DNA from: Erwinia sorbitola
GTDB taxonomy: Bacteria > Pseudomonadota > Gammaproteobacteria > Enterobacterales > Enterobacteriaceae
Direction: 5' to 3'
DNA: 64,000 nt
Assembly: GCF_009738185.1 (NCBI RefSeq)
Contig: NZ_CP046509.1
Span: 561,501-625,500 of the forward strand
Shown here: positions 46,455 through 55,327 of the stretch, piece after piece
Layout of the letters: each line of letters opens with the position of its first letter
How positions within the stretch are numbered: position 1 is the stretch's first letter
Made by a program: the position numbers and the translations under genes
The notes under the pieces: model-generated
What the model was told of the DNA's origin: nothing
What the model saw: only the letters and a program-made list of their open reading frames with translations
Databases searched by the model: none

Positions 46455-47270
46455 CTACCAGCCCGCGACTGCGCCACCGTTAAAGATCTTATCCGCTGCT
46501 GCCGCCACTTCAGCGGATTGATAGGATTTTATAAAGTCACGCACGTTTGGCGCGTCTTTATTCTCTTCGCGGGTGACGATGATATTCACGTAGGGTGACT
46601 GCTTGTCTTCAATAAATACGCTATCCCGTACCGGATTAAGCCCTGTTTGTTGCAGGTAAGTGGTGCTGATAATCGCTACCGTCACCTGGGCATCATCCAG
46701 GACACGCGGCAGCTGTGCGCCTTCGATTTCCATAATCTTCAGATGCAGCGGGTTTTGGGTGATATCTACCGTGGTTGGCAGCAATCCGGTATTCGCCTTC
46801 AGCGTTACCAGCTTCTCCTTTTGCAGCAGCAGCAGTGCGCGTCCGAGGTTAGTCGGATCGTTAGGGATGGCAATGGTGTCACCGTCTTTCAGTTCGCCTA
46901 CCTGCTTAATTTTTTTCGAGTAGCCAGCCATCGGGAAGACAAAGGTATTACCTACCGCCACCAGGGTGGTGCCTTTAGCTTTGTTATCCTGCTCAAGGAA
47001 GGGGCGATGTTGAAAAACGTTGGCATCAAGATCGCCGTGCGCTGTCGGATCGTTAGGCAGCAGTGAACCGCTGAATCCCACCAGTTCTACCTCAAGTCCG
47101 TACTTCTCTTTAGCGACTTTTTTAGCAACTTCCGCCACATCCTGCTCGGCACCGTTAATCACGCCGACTTTAATATGGTGGGCATCGTCATTTTTTTGGT
47201 CACAGCCTGCCAGCAGAACGGCCAGCGTCAGCGCGGCGGTTTTAAGTGTGCGGCTCAGGGTAAACTTCAC
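46455..47270 (-). CDS. nlpA: NlpA/MetQ-family substrate-binding lipoprotein
   Basis: A D-methionine-type binding lipoprotein. I chose the GTG at 47268-47270 (M-KFTLSRTLKTAALTLAVLLAGC) because AAGGAAA lies upstream and it gives a normal lipoprotein signal. The lipobox LAGC is followed by Asp, which in E. coli keeps NlpA in the inner membrane. The 271 residues match NlpA (272) closely: HIKVGVINGAEQDVAEVAKKVAKEKYGLEVELV, IPNDPTNLGRALLLLQ and the end KIFNGGAVAGW. No metNI genes adjoin it, as for E. coli nlpA. Confidence 0.9.
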   Translation of the reverse strand: MKFTLSRTLKTAALTLAVLLAGCDQKNDDAHHIKVGVINGAEQDVAEVAKKVAKEKYGLEVELVGFSGSLLPNDPTAHGDLDANVFQHRPFLEQDNKAKGTTLVAVGNTFVFPMAGYSKKIKQVGELKDGDTIAIPNDPTNLGRALLLLQKEKLVTLKANTGLLPTTVDITQNPLHLKIMEIEGAQLPRVLDDAQVTVAIISTTYLQQTGLNPVRDSVFIEDKQSPYVNIIVTREENKDAPNVRDFIKSYQSAEVAAAADKIFNGGAVAGW

Positions 47271-47400
47271 GGTATTTTCCTTAATTTCAATAAGCTGGAA
47301 GCGTAACAAACAACCGCATATTGCCCGCTGAGTCAACGCCGCAGCTTATGATAAAAAGGATGAAGTTATAATCGGAAGTTGTAAGGCGGGGAAAATCAGA

Positions 47401-47661
47401 TTATTGAGGTTTTTTGCTTTCAGCATGCCACAGACACACCTTCTCGGCCAGCTCATCTTCGAGAGTGTAAAAATAGCAGGAAGGCACATCAAGAACTTCT
47501 GCAAGACGGCAAACCAGCTCGAAGTCCGGGACATGAATGCCTCGTTCATATTGATTCATCCGTGCGCTGGCGGTGGCTTCGTCAATCCCCGCTAAAACTC
47601 CAAGCTTTTGTTGTGATATACCTTTCTTCACCCGAGCTTCTTTCAAACGATATGGCAGCAT
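47401..47661 (-). CDS. XRE-family transcriptional regulator
   Basis: An 86-residue DNA-binding protein with a Cro/C1-type helix-turn-helix at about residues 5-60 (LKEARVKKGISQQKLGVLAGID...MNQYERGIHVPDFELVCRLAEVLDV). The short C-terminal part is typical of small phage-like repressors fixed in enterobacterial chromosomes. It is divergent from the Ner-like gene, with a palindromic site between them, so it may regulate both. Confidence 0.85.
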   Translation of the reverse strand: MLPYRLKEARVKKGISQQKLGVLAGIDEATASARMNQYERGIHVPDFELVCRLAEVLDVPSCYFYTLEDELAEKVCLWHAESKKPQ

Positions 47662-47717
47662 AACGATCCTGATTTGTGAACATTTAACAGGATTCTCTTA
47701 GCTACTCGTGTAAAATA

Positions 47718-47736
47718 TACTAAGTGTTACTTAGTA
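47718..47736. promoter_or_regulatory. Candidate operator between the XRE and Ner-like genes
   Basis: TACTAAG-TGTTA-CTTAGTA is a perfect 7-bp inverted repeat with a 5-bp spacer, centred in the 120-bp divergent gap. Its size fits a dimeric helix-turn-helix repressor. Confidence 0.6.
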
Positions 47737-47781
47737 CTGGTTTGAAAGATAACAGGAGTTGGATAACAAGCAGAGGAAGGC

Positions 47782-48129
47782 ATGAAGAAAAAAACTGATA
47801 TGCACCCCGCCGATATCGTAGCGGCGATAAAAAAACGGCAAACATCACTCGCGGAGCTTTCCCGCAGGGTGGGGCTGAGTTCGGGCACGCTGGCAAACGC
47901 CCTGAAAAGACCATGGCCAAAAGGAGAGTTCATCATTGCGGCCGCACTGGGAATGCATCCATCTGAAATCTGGCCCAGCCGTTACTATGATAAGCGTGGT
48001 CGTCTGCTGGCCCGTGAGCAGCTGTTACGAAGTCCGCGCAATTCTGACGACTCGTCATCGGCTAAACACAGAGAGGCAACGGAAATGAGCAAAAGCCTGC
48101 AAGCAGGCTCAGGCGGCAGTGAGAGCTGA
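47782..48129 (+). CDS. Ner/Nlp-family winged-helix DNA-binding protein
   Basis: A 115-residue protein whose first 75 residues (HPADIVAAIKKRQTSLAELSRRVGLSSGTLANALKRPWPKGEFIIAAALGMHPSEIWPSRY) match the Ner/Nlp (SfsB) family of phage Mu-type regulators. The tail is Ser/Gly-rich and disordered. In E. coli the chromosomal relative SfsB affects maltose genes, but nothing here links it to mal control beyond its position a few kb away. Confidence 0.85.
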   Translation: MKKKTDMHPADIVAAIKKRQTSLAELSRRVGLSSGTLANALKRPWPKGEFIIAAALGMHPSEIWPSRYYDKRGRLLAREQLLRSPRNSDDSSSAKHREATEMSKSLQAGSGGSES

Positions 48130-48154
48130 TTCTCCGGTAGCGGCAGTGTCCCAT

Positions 48155-48184
48155 CATACTGACCGCCATTATGGGGTCAGTATG
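48155..48184. repeat. Perfect hairpin between convergent genes
   Basis: CATACTGACC (48155-48164) pairs perfectly with GGTCAGTATG (48175-48184). An outer GTCCC/GGGAC pair extends it. It lies between the Ner-like gene and ampH and may end transcription from either side, though no T run follows. Confidence 0.55.
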
Positions 48185-48219
48185 ACCGGGACGACGAAGG
48201 AACGACGCAGCGAAGAGAA

Positions 48220-49395
48220 TCAGTTAGACATGATGCTGGCAGCAAGTTGAGCGCTGCCTGAAGTATTACCGATAAGTTCGGTCAGCAGGTTGTTTACACC
48301 GTCACTCATGGGCGTAAAACGGGTTTCCGGTGAGCGGGCGACCACGATAAAGACGCCGACGCTGTACTGCGGCACCATGGCGATATAGGTAATAAACCCG
48401 CCACCGCCGCCGGTTTTTTCAATAATTCCCGGACGGCCGTCGCGGGGAGCCATATATACCCAGCCCATTCCCAGCGCATCAGCGCGGCCGGGTACATCCA
48501 TACCATCGACTTTAGTTAACTGATTACGCTGGTAAATCATGGTTTGCAGACGGTCTGCCTGCGGGCTACGGCTGTATACGTCGGAAGCCAGGAACTGCTG
48601 CATCCAGCGGCCCATATCATCCGGGGTAGAATAGACGCCGCCGCTGCCGATGGCGGCCAGCGAGTTATTGCATGGGCTCGGGCTTTTTGCCGGAACCATC
48701 AGGCGGCCGCACTGTTCAGTGGAAGGCGTAAAAGTGGTGTCTTTCATGCCCAGCGGGCGGGTCACTTTTTCCTGAAGCAGCGCAGGATAGGGTTTGCCCC
48801 CGGCGCGCGCCAGCGCATCGCCCAGCAGGTCAAAGGCGAGGTTGGAGTAGCCAGCCCGTTCGCCCGGTGCCCATTTAAGCTTTGCGGTGCGCAGCCAGTT
48901 CCAGCGCTGACTATTGGTCGGCCAGGTAAACACGGCGCGGTTTGCTTTTCCACCGGGCTGTTCACGCGGCAGCGCGCTGGTGTGGGTGGCCAGGTTGATC
49001 AGACGTATAGGCTGGCCGTTAAAGCTCGGTACGCTGCTGCCGGGTGGTGCATACTTACTTAGCGGATCGTTGAGCTTTAATCGGCCCTCTTCGGCCAGTT
49101 TGACCATGACTTCGCTGGTCATAAGTTTGCTGAGTGAGGCGATCCTCACCAGCGAGTCTTTCTGCGGGCGCTGTGAGCTGCCAGGGCGTGTAACTCCGCG
49201 GCTGACAAACATCCGCTGGTTAGCATCGATAGCAACTATCGCCATACCGCTGGCTTTGGTGTTATAGAAAATATTGTCGGCGTAGCGTTCGACCGTCTGC
49301 GACGCCAGAAGCGGATCTGGCTTAGTTTGCGCCAGGCTTTGCAGTGGCAGTGCCAGTGCAGGGAGCAGCAGAAAAGCATAAAACGATGATTTCAA
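48220..49395 (-). CDS. ampH: AmpH-type D-alanyl-D-alanine carboxypeptidase/endopeptidase
   Basis: Class C beta-lactamase-fold penicillin-binding protein that trims peptidoglycan in the periplasm. It has 391 residues (E. coli AmpH 385) and a signal peptide ending SLAQ (about residue 22). Active-site motifs are SLSK (residues 87-90, S-x-x-K), YSN near 183 and KTGGGGGF near 327. Conserved stretches such as INLATHTSALPREQPGG and AIGSGGVYSTPDDM agree with AmpH rather than AmpC. Confidence 0.93.
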   Translation of the reverse strand: MKSSFYAFLLLPALALPLQSLAQTKPDPLLASQTVERYADNIFYNTKASGMAIVAIDANQRMFVSRGVTRPGSSQRPQKDSLVRIASLSKLMTSEVMVKLAEEGRLKLNDPLSKYAPPGSSVPSFNGQPIRLINLATHTSALPREQPGGKANRAVFTWPTNSQRWNWLRTAKLKWAPGERAGYSNLAFDLLGDALARAGGKPYPALLQEKVTRPLGMKDTTFTPSTEQCGRLMVPAKSPSPCNNSLAAIGSGGVYSTPDDMGRWMQQFLASDVYSRSPQADRLQTMIYQRNQLTKVDGMDVPGRADALGMGWVYMAPRDGRPGIIEKTGGGGGFITYIAMVPQYSVGVFIVVARSPETRFTPMSDGVNNLLTELIGNTSGSAQLAASIMSN

Positions 49396-49489
49396 CGGGC
49401 ATGCATCCCTGTCAGTAAATGGATAACCGCTTTATAGTAGGTTTTCTGATTATATCTGCAAGTCTTTCCTGTGGTGAAAACGTGCCCTG

Positions 49490-51784
49490 TCAGGGCTGCG
49501 GAGTTACCCGCAGACTGACAAGGCCCACACCCAGTTTTCTTGCGGCGAAACCGTCAATAACGCCAACGCTGGACTCCACTGGTGCTGGTGGAGTAATGAC
49601 AATGCTGCGCGCGCCTGTTGGATTATTTACCTGAAGCGTTAACGTACTGTCGTGCTCACCAAAGGTTACCTCCTGCTGCCACCCACCAACCTTAATGGTA
49701 ATCGGGCGCAGCGCATTATCACCGAACGCCCGCGCGGTGAGGGTCAGCGTAAAGGCAGCAGGCAGCGGTTCCAGATACTGTACGCTGACCTGCGGTAGCA
49801 GATTGGCATCAGACCAGCGTCCCCAGGACTCAACGTAAGATAGCCCCGATACCTTCTGTACCTGCTGCGGCAGCCCTGGCAGATTAAACAGAATGGTATC
49901 AGAGTGATATTTCAGGTTGATATCGTCGATGTTCAGACGGGTCACGCTACGCTGATACTGCTCGTCTCTGCGCGTATTTTTTTTCGGGAAGGTGATTCTG
50001 CCCAGCGTGCTGCCGGGCTGAATTTCGCTGATGGTCGGAACCGCATTCAGCGTGCCGTTTGCCACGCACAGGCCGCTGTTCATTGCCAGTTTCTCATCCC
50101 AGACGCTGCCGATCTTATAGCAGCGATCAATCCAGACAAACTTGTCGTCAGGCGCGAACTTAGCCAGCTGTCGTTTTAGCGGCGTGGCAAGCCAGGTATC
50201 CAGCTTAGGTTCTATTTTACCCGGCATCACCGAAAGCAGCAGCGGCAGCTTGAAATGGGAGCCGGAGAAGCTGAAGGTGTTTTTTTCGGTATCGACTTTG
50301 TAGTCAGCGATGGTTTTAGGGAAGTTCCACAGCCCGATGACATCCGGCTTCCACTGGTTAATCTTCTCTTTGATATTAAGATAGGTCGCCGAGAGGGACG
50401 TTGACGACAGGCTGCTGCGGCCCAGACCAATAAAGTTATCGCCCCCCATCGCATCCAGCACCGTGGCCCCGTTATCCAGCGTATTGCGCTTGACGCTGAT
50501 CACCCGGCTGCTGACGTCGTCACCGCGCAGCATAAAGAACAGGTCACGGCGATCGTGCTGATTAAGGTACTTAAAGGCCGTGTTATTCATGGCCAGATGA
50601 TCGGAGCTGACCACGATAATCGTATTCTTAAAGTACGGAGTGGCGCGTATTTTTTCGATAAGCTTCGCAATATGCTCCTGACCGCAGGCCACCGCAGCGA
50701 AAGATTTATTCTCTTTGCCGTCAAAATGGTAAGACTTACGCTGGCAGCTGCGCGAGATGAATCCGTCAGGATGATGGGTATCAACCGTCAGGGCAAACAG
50801 CGAAAACGGCTGATTTTTCTGTGCCAGCTCCACGTATTTATCAAATACCAGCTCAAGTACCGTGTCGTCATACCAGCCCCAGTCGTTGCGGTATTTGGGG
50901 TCTTTCACCACGCTCTTAAGTTCGTTGAAACCGTACAGATGGTCGAAACCGTGGGATGAGAGGAACAGATCCTTACCGGCAAAGCTCAGGCTGGCACCCT
51001 GATAAAAATAGTTCTGGTATCCGGCAGATTTGAGGATATCGCCAAGGCAGACATTCTGCGGATAAAAAGCCGAGAGCGAGCTGGAGGCGTTGCCGTCAAA
51101 CGGCGCAAAAAGCGGAATACCGCACTGCGATGCCACCATTCCTGCAATGGTGTATTCGGTGCCGGGAAGCTGTTCGGTGTTGCTGAAATCCACCGCACTG
51201 TTTTTGATGTTGTTCAACTCCGGAGCCAGCGCGGGGAATGCTTTATCATCAAAGTAGGTGCGTTCCAGGCTCTCTGCATAGATATAGACCAGGTTCGGAC
51301 GGTCGCCGCGCAGGGTGGTACCCGGCACCCGATAATGGGTGTCAAAATCCGAGTCGCCCTTGCTGACCTGCGACTTAATCAGCGCGGTGACCTGCTGATA
51401 GGCTGGAGTGGTTTTAATCGATGCCGCAGCCAGAACCAGCGCCAGAACGCTATACAGCTGACTGTAGTCGTGGCTTTTCCGCAGGCGTAATACCCAGGAT
51501 AATAATAAAAATAGTAAGAATAAACTTATTAATAGCCCGGCCGCTGGCAGAATATACTTTTGCAGCCCGGCACCGCTCAGGCTGCTGGTAATGGTATAAA
51601 TGACCGCGTCATTAATCCCTTCACCGGTAAAGTAATTACTGGCGAACAGCGAAGCATTGAGAATGATATAGATCCCAAGCAGTGCCAGCACCGCGAAAAA
51701 CCATAGCTTATGCCGCCCTGCCTTCCATGTGTAGAGCGAGACTGAAGCGATAAAAAATAGTAGCGATACCCATTCTGAAACCAT
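49490..51784 (-). CDS. opgB: Phosphoglycerol transferase I (OpgB/MdoB)
   Basis: OpgB transfers phosphoglycerol from phosphatidylglycerol to osmoregulated periplasmic glucans. I chose MVSEWVSLLFFIASVSLY at 51784 because it matches the E. coli N-terminus; the in-frame start at 51814 adds ten non-conserved residues. It has 764 residues (E. coli 763). Membrane segments lie near residues 5-20, 28-48 and 70-95. A sulfatase-like periplasmic domain follows, with NLVYIYAESLERTYFD (Thr nucleophile), DTHHPDGF and SSDHLAMNNT as metal-site motifs. The C-terminal beta domain is complete. Confidence 0.95.
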   Translation of the reverse strand: MVSEWVSLLFFIASVSLYTWKAGRHKLWFFAVLALLGIYIILNASLFASNYFTGEGINDAVIYTITSSLSGAGLQKYILPAAGLLISLFLLFLLLSWVLRLRKSHDYSQLYSVLALVLAAASIKTTPAYQQVTALIKSQVSKGDSDFDTHYRVPGTTLRGDRPNLVYIYAESLERTYFDDKAFPALAPELNNIKNSAVDFSNTEQLPGTEYTIAGMVASQCGIPLFAPFDGNASSSLSAFYPQNVCLGDILKSAGYQNYFYQGASLSFAGKDLFLSSHGFDHLYGFNELKSVVKDPKYRNDWGWYDDTVLELVFDKYVELAQKNQPFSLFALTVDTHHPDGFISRSCQRKSYHFDGKENKSFAAVACGQEHIAKLIEKIRATPYFKNTIIVVSSDHLAMNNTAFKYLNQHDRRDLFFMLRGDDVSSRVISVKRNTLDNGATVLDAMGGDNFIGLGRSSLSSTSLSATYLNIKEKINQWKPDVIGLWNFPKTIADYKVDTEKNTFSFSGSHFKLPLLLSVMPGKIEPKLDTWLATPLKRQLAKFAPDDKFVWIDRCYKIGSVWDEKLAMNSGLCVANGTLNAVPTISEIQPGSTLGRITFPKKNTRRDEQYQRSVTRLNIDDINLKYHSDTILFNLPGLPQQVQKVSGLSYVESWGRWSDANLLPQVSVQYLEPLPAAFTLTLTARAFGDNALRPITIKVGGWQQEVTFGEHDSTLTLQVNNPTGARSIVITPPAPVESSVGVIDGFAARKLGVGLVSLRVTPQP

Positions 51785-52508
51785 TAGATCGATCTTACCC
51801 TGTCTGTGACGCAATCCCTGTCAGGTGTCTGCGAGGTGAGAAATTAAAATTTAACGAAGTAACTTAACGCAACAAATTATCCCTGGCAATATTCGGTGGT
51901 AACAGCGAAATGTGGGTTTAGAGGCTGCTGTATCGCCGTTGTTTAACCTTCGTTTAAGTTATCGCGCAGAAATCCGGATGATTGATAAGCGTAGTACGCA
52001 ACACGAAAACCCTGACTTAGCAAGGCTGCAACGGGGGAATGACACCGTTGCAGCCTGTCAGAGAGGATGCCTGCTCTGAAGCATGACGGGTATCTTCCTG
52101 ATTTTGGTTGCAGGGAAAGTAAATAATGCTAACCATTTCCTGTGCACCAGAATAATCATAAATTTCAGATTTAGCTCACATAATTTCATCTCCGGTTGCT
52201 GTTAATAATGGGTCATTAAGCAGGGGAACAGCAGAACGACTGTGCCGGGGTTGGTCACTGGGCTGAAAAAAGGAGCGGTGAGGTTAACGGAACGCACAAA
52301 GTCAATCAGATAGGTACAACCGTTTTTTTAAAAGCATAAATAAAGCACAATAAGGTTAATTGTATAAATAAATGTATTTATAGAAATACTCTTTAAAGCT
52401 ATTTTGCGGTGAACAGCACAAACACATAAAGTTGATGGCTTTTTTTAAAACTTATTCCGGTTACTATTTTCCTGCAAATTATTTAACTTTATTACGCAGG
52501 GATGAAAA
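51785..52508. other. Long intergenic region upstream of the porin gene
   Basis: No protein gene is supported. A perfect 11-bp stem (GGCTGCAACGG 52024-52034 with CCGTTGCAGCC 52045-52055, 10-nt loop) stands alone without a T run. The last 200 bases before the porin are AT-rich, as in a regulated outer-membrane protein promoter. Both divergent promoters (opgB and porin) must lie here. Confidence 0.5.
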
Positions 52509-53660
52509 ATGTTAAAAACAATGCGGGTATTAACCCAGACTATCGGTCTGGGGATGCTTTTTGGCAGTGCTTCGTTCGCTACCCGGGCTGAAATTACCTT
52601 ACTGAAGCAGGATCTACAGGCTGACAACCCGTTAGGTCGCCTTAACGTTACCGTAGGGGGCAGTATCCGCCCTCAAAGCAATAATATGACGGGAGATGGG
52701 GATAAAGGTTCCTATAAAAGGACACTTTTTGATGGAGGAACCCGTTTCCGTTTCGCCGCTGACTATTACCTTTTTGATGGTATTACCTGGGTCAATTTTT
52801 ATGAACTGGGCGTCAATATTCCGAAAGTATTAGGATGGAATCATCACCATGCAGAGGGGGCCCGTAATACCACTCGTCGTATGCTGTATACCGGTCTGAA
52901 AAATGATACCTGGGGCCAGCTGACTTACGGTCAGCAGAACAGTGTGTATTACGATATTGTCGGTGTGAAAACTGATATCTGGGATTACGATATGATCGCC
53001 CAGGCACCGGGTAATGGCGTTAGTGGCGACTATGATGGCTCATATCGTGGCCGCAAGATGCTTAAATATACCAATACTATTGGCAAGGCTGATGTTTATG
53101 CCTCATATCTGTTCGCTGATAATGAATATCTGCCGGGAGACGGCCTGCGTTACAAGCGTAAAAGCGGTGGTTCTTTAGGCGTGGATTACCATTTCACCAA
53201 AGACCTGACGTGGGGCGTTGCGTGGAGCCACACCCGTGCAGAAATGCGCAACCCTCGCAATCATGATTATAAGCCTTATGATCATCATATTATCGGTAGT
53301 GCTTTCAGCTGGACGCCAAATCGCTGGACGTTTGCCGTCGGAGGCGGCTGGTACCATAACTTCCTTACCACCAAAAAAGCAGATGTGCATCATTACTTCT
53401 CCGGTAATGCATGGGGAATTGAGTACCTCGCCGGGTATACCGTGCCGGTAGGAAGATTTGGGCTGAAGTCGGTGATGCCGTACCTGATGGGTGACCGCCT
53501 GGAGTATATGTCAGGGCGCGATTATCTGCGCATTGATAATGGGCTGGGGATCACCTTTAAACTCTATTATGGCTTCCGCGTGGATTATGAGCATGTGTTC
53601 ACCTCCAGCACCGACAAGCTGGGCGATATGAACCTCGTCCGTCTGCGTTATGACTTCTGA
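52509..53660 (+). CDS. Outer-membrane porin-like beta-barrel protein
   Basis: A 383-residue outer-membrane protein with a signal peptide (cleavage near ASFATRA, about residue 27) and alternating beta-strand pattern throughout. It includes the porin-like LYTGLKNDTWGQLTYGQQNSVYYD (about residues 133-157), and ends VRLRYDF with the C-terminal Phe needed by BAM. An AGGGATGAAAA Shine-Dalgarno precedes the ATG. I cannot name the substrate; it resembles general or specific porins of the Gram-negative porin superfamily. It stands alone, with a long regulatory region upstream. Confidence 0.8.
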   Translation: MLKTMRVLTQTIGLGMLFGSASFATRAEITLLKQDLQADNPLGRLNVTVGGSIRPQSNNMTGDGDKGSYKRTLFDGGTRFRFAADYYLFDGITWVNFYELGVNIPKVLGWNHHHAEGARNTTRRMLYTGLKNDTWGQLTYGQQNSVYYDIVGVKTDIWDYDMIAQAPGNGVSGDYDGSYRGRKMLKYTNTIGKADVYASYLFADNEYLPGDGLRYKRKSGGSLGVDYHFTKDLTWGVAWSHTRAEMRNPRNHDYKPYDHHIIGSAFSWTPNRWTFAVGGGWYHNFLTTKKADVHHYFSGNAWGIEYLAGYTVPVGRFGLKSVMPYLMGDRLEYMSGRDYLRIDNGLGITFKLYYGFRVDYEHVFTSSTDKLGDMNLVRLRYDF

Positions 53661-53742
53661 TTGAGTGCTGACGCCACGCTGTATTACCGGGGCAGAAGGG
53701 CTGCACAGTTATGCCAGGTAACGGCTGCCTGTCTGACGGCTC

Positions 53743-54132
53743 TTACAGTTCGCCGTTCAGATACTGCGCTACGCCGTTGCCGAAACTCCAGTCGCCTTTG
53801 TCATTGGTAATAAAGGTGATCATTACATCAGAGGGCAGAATACCGCAGCTCTCCTTCAGCTCACGGCACAGCTCCGCCATAAAGAACTGTTTCTGCTCGC
53901 TGCTGCGTGGGCTGGTAACGACCCGCACCATCACCAGATTATCGGTACGCTGGAGGCCTAGCCCGGTATCTTCAAATACCATCTGATAGCCTTTGTTTTC
54001 GTGAACAATCTGGTAGCGATCGCGCTCCGGCACTTTGAACGCAGCCAGTACCGCACGGTGTGCGGCATCCAGCAGAGTTTTCAGCTCTGATTCTGAACGA
54101 CCCTGAATGACATCAAATTGCAGTAATGGCAT
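53743..54132 (-). CDS. Tautomerase family protein
   Basis: A 129-residue protein of the 4-oxalocrotonate tautomerase/MIF superfamily (Tautomerase_2 type). I chose ATG 54132 because it gives M-PLLQFDVIQGRS, placing the catalytic Pro right after the initiator Met. A longer frame to 54222 would bury that Pro and abolish activity. Other family positions (LLDAAHRAVLAAFKVPERDRYQIVHEN) are present. It is divergent from a LysR gene, which probably controls it. Confidence 0.88.
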   Translation of the reverse strand: MPLLQFDVIQGRSESELKTLLDAAHRAVLAAFKVPERDRYQIVHENKGYQMVFEDTGLGLQRTDNLVMVRVVTSPRSSEQKQFFMAELCRELKESCGILPSDVMITFITNDKGDWSFGNGVAQYLNGEL

Positions 54133-54270
54133 ATAAACCTCGATTTTACCGGTGGAATTTATAGCTGAAGAGGGGGTGTAAGCGGCCTCTTTGCCTCTGT
54201 CTCTGGGAACCAACTTACCCATAATCTCCGCCGGGAAAAAGCGCTATACTTGAATTGATTATTTACTATA

Positions 54271-55203
54271 GTGAACAATACCGTGAAAGAGCTGAAGACT
54301 GATGCATTATGGACTCACCTGCACTGGCTGACGGTGCTGGCTGAACAGGGCAGTTTTACTGCCGCCGCCGAACGGCTGGAAGTGAGTAAAGCGGCGATGT
54401 CACAGAAGATAAAAGAGCTGGAGCAGTTGGCCGGTGTGCCGCTGGTGACTCGTACTACGCGCAGTGTGCGTCTTACCAGCGCCGGCGAGAAACTGGTGGA
54501 CGATCTGCGTGCGCCTTTCGCCCAGATTGAACAGAGCTTTTTCAGCGTACGCGACTCTGCCGGCCCCTTGCGCGGGCTGGTGCGTGTGACGGCTCCCGTG
54601 GCGTTTGCCCGTCAGCAGCTGGTGCCGCATATCACCGCATTTCTGCGTGAGCATCCTCAGGTGCGCGTGCAGCTGGAGGTGTCTGATCGCCTGGTATCGC
54701 TTGCCAGCGAAGGTTTTGATCTGGCGATCCGTCATAGCGACAGCCTGCCGGAAACTCACGTCGCCCTGCCGCTGTGTCGCACTCACGCGGTGGTGGTGGC
54801 GTCACCGGCTTATCTTGCCCGCTACGGCCACCCTGAGGATCCGCAGGCGCTGAGTGAGCATCTGTGCCTCTATTATCCACGAGGGGTGGAGACACCGCGC
54901 TGGAGCTTCCAGCCGCTGACGGGCGGTGAGCGCGTGGCGGTAAATGTCAGCGGGCCGTTTGCCACCAATAACAGCGAGTCGATTCGTGATGCTGCCCTAG
55001 AGGGGCTGGGTATTGCGCTGTTGCCGGACTTCAGTGCTCAAGCGGCGCTAAAGGATGGTTCATTGGTGCAATTATTACCGCAGTGGCATGCCGTCGGTGC
55101 ATTTGCCGATATGCTTTATGTGGTGCGACCCTGGTCTGCTCAGGTTCCACGCGCGGTCAGTGGTTTTATTCACTGGCTGCGTGAGGCGTTTTCCAGAGTC
55201 TGA
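54271..55203 (+). CDS. LysR-family transcriptional regulator
   Basis: A 310-residue LysR regulator. The helix-turn-helix is at about residues 23-60 (GSFTAAAERLEVSKAAMSQKIKELEQLAGVPLVTRTTRSVRLTSAGE). The effector domain (about 100-305) begins GLVRVTAPVAFARQQLVPHITAFL. The start GTG 54271 has no clear Shine-Dalgarno; GTG 54283 or ATG 54301 are alternatives. LysR genes usually regulate their divergent neighbour, here the tautomerase gene 138 bp away. The inducer is unknown. Confidence 0.9.
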   Translation: MNNTVKELKTDALWTHLHWLTVLAEQGSFTAAAERLEVSKAAMSQKIKELEQLAGVPLVTRTTRSVRLTSAGEKLVDDLRAPFAQIEQSFFSVRDSAGPLRGLVRVTAPVAFARQQLVPHITAFLREHPQVRVQLEVSDRLVSLASEGFDLAIRHSDSLPETHVALPLCRTHAVVVASPAYLARYGHPEDPQALSEHLCLYYPRGVETPRWSFQPLTGGERVAVNVSGPFATNNSESIRDAALEGLGIALLPDFSAQAALKDGSLVQLLPQWHAVGAFADMLYVVRPWSAQVPRAVSGFIHWLREAFSRV

Positions 55204-55327
55204 TTTAGCGCGGCAGTCGTGAGCTGCCGCACAAATTAGATGAAAATTATTAAAGATTTAGTTACATCCTGCCGACAACCCCTGCTTAATTCCTGCAAAA
55301 TACATACAATCATAACAAGGTCGTTAT

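Noticed and set aside
52071..52120. A possible ERIC end (GAAGCATGACGGGTAT) upstream of the porin
   Set aside because: Only about 15 bases resemble the ERIC terminus and no core or second end is present.
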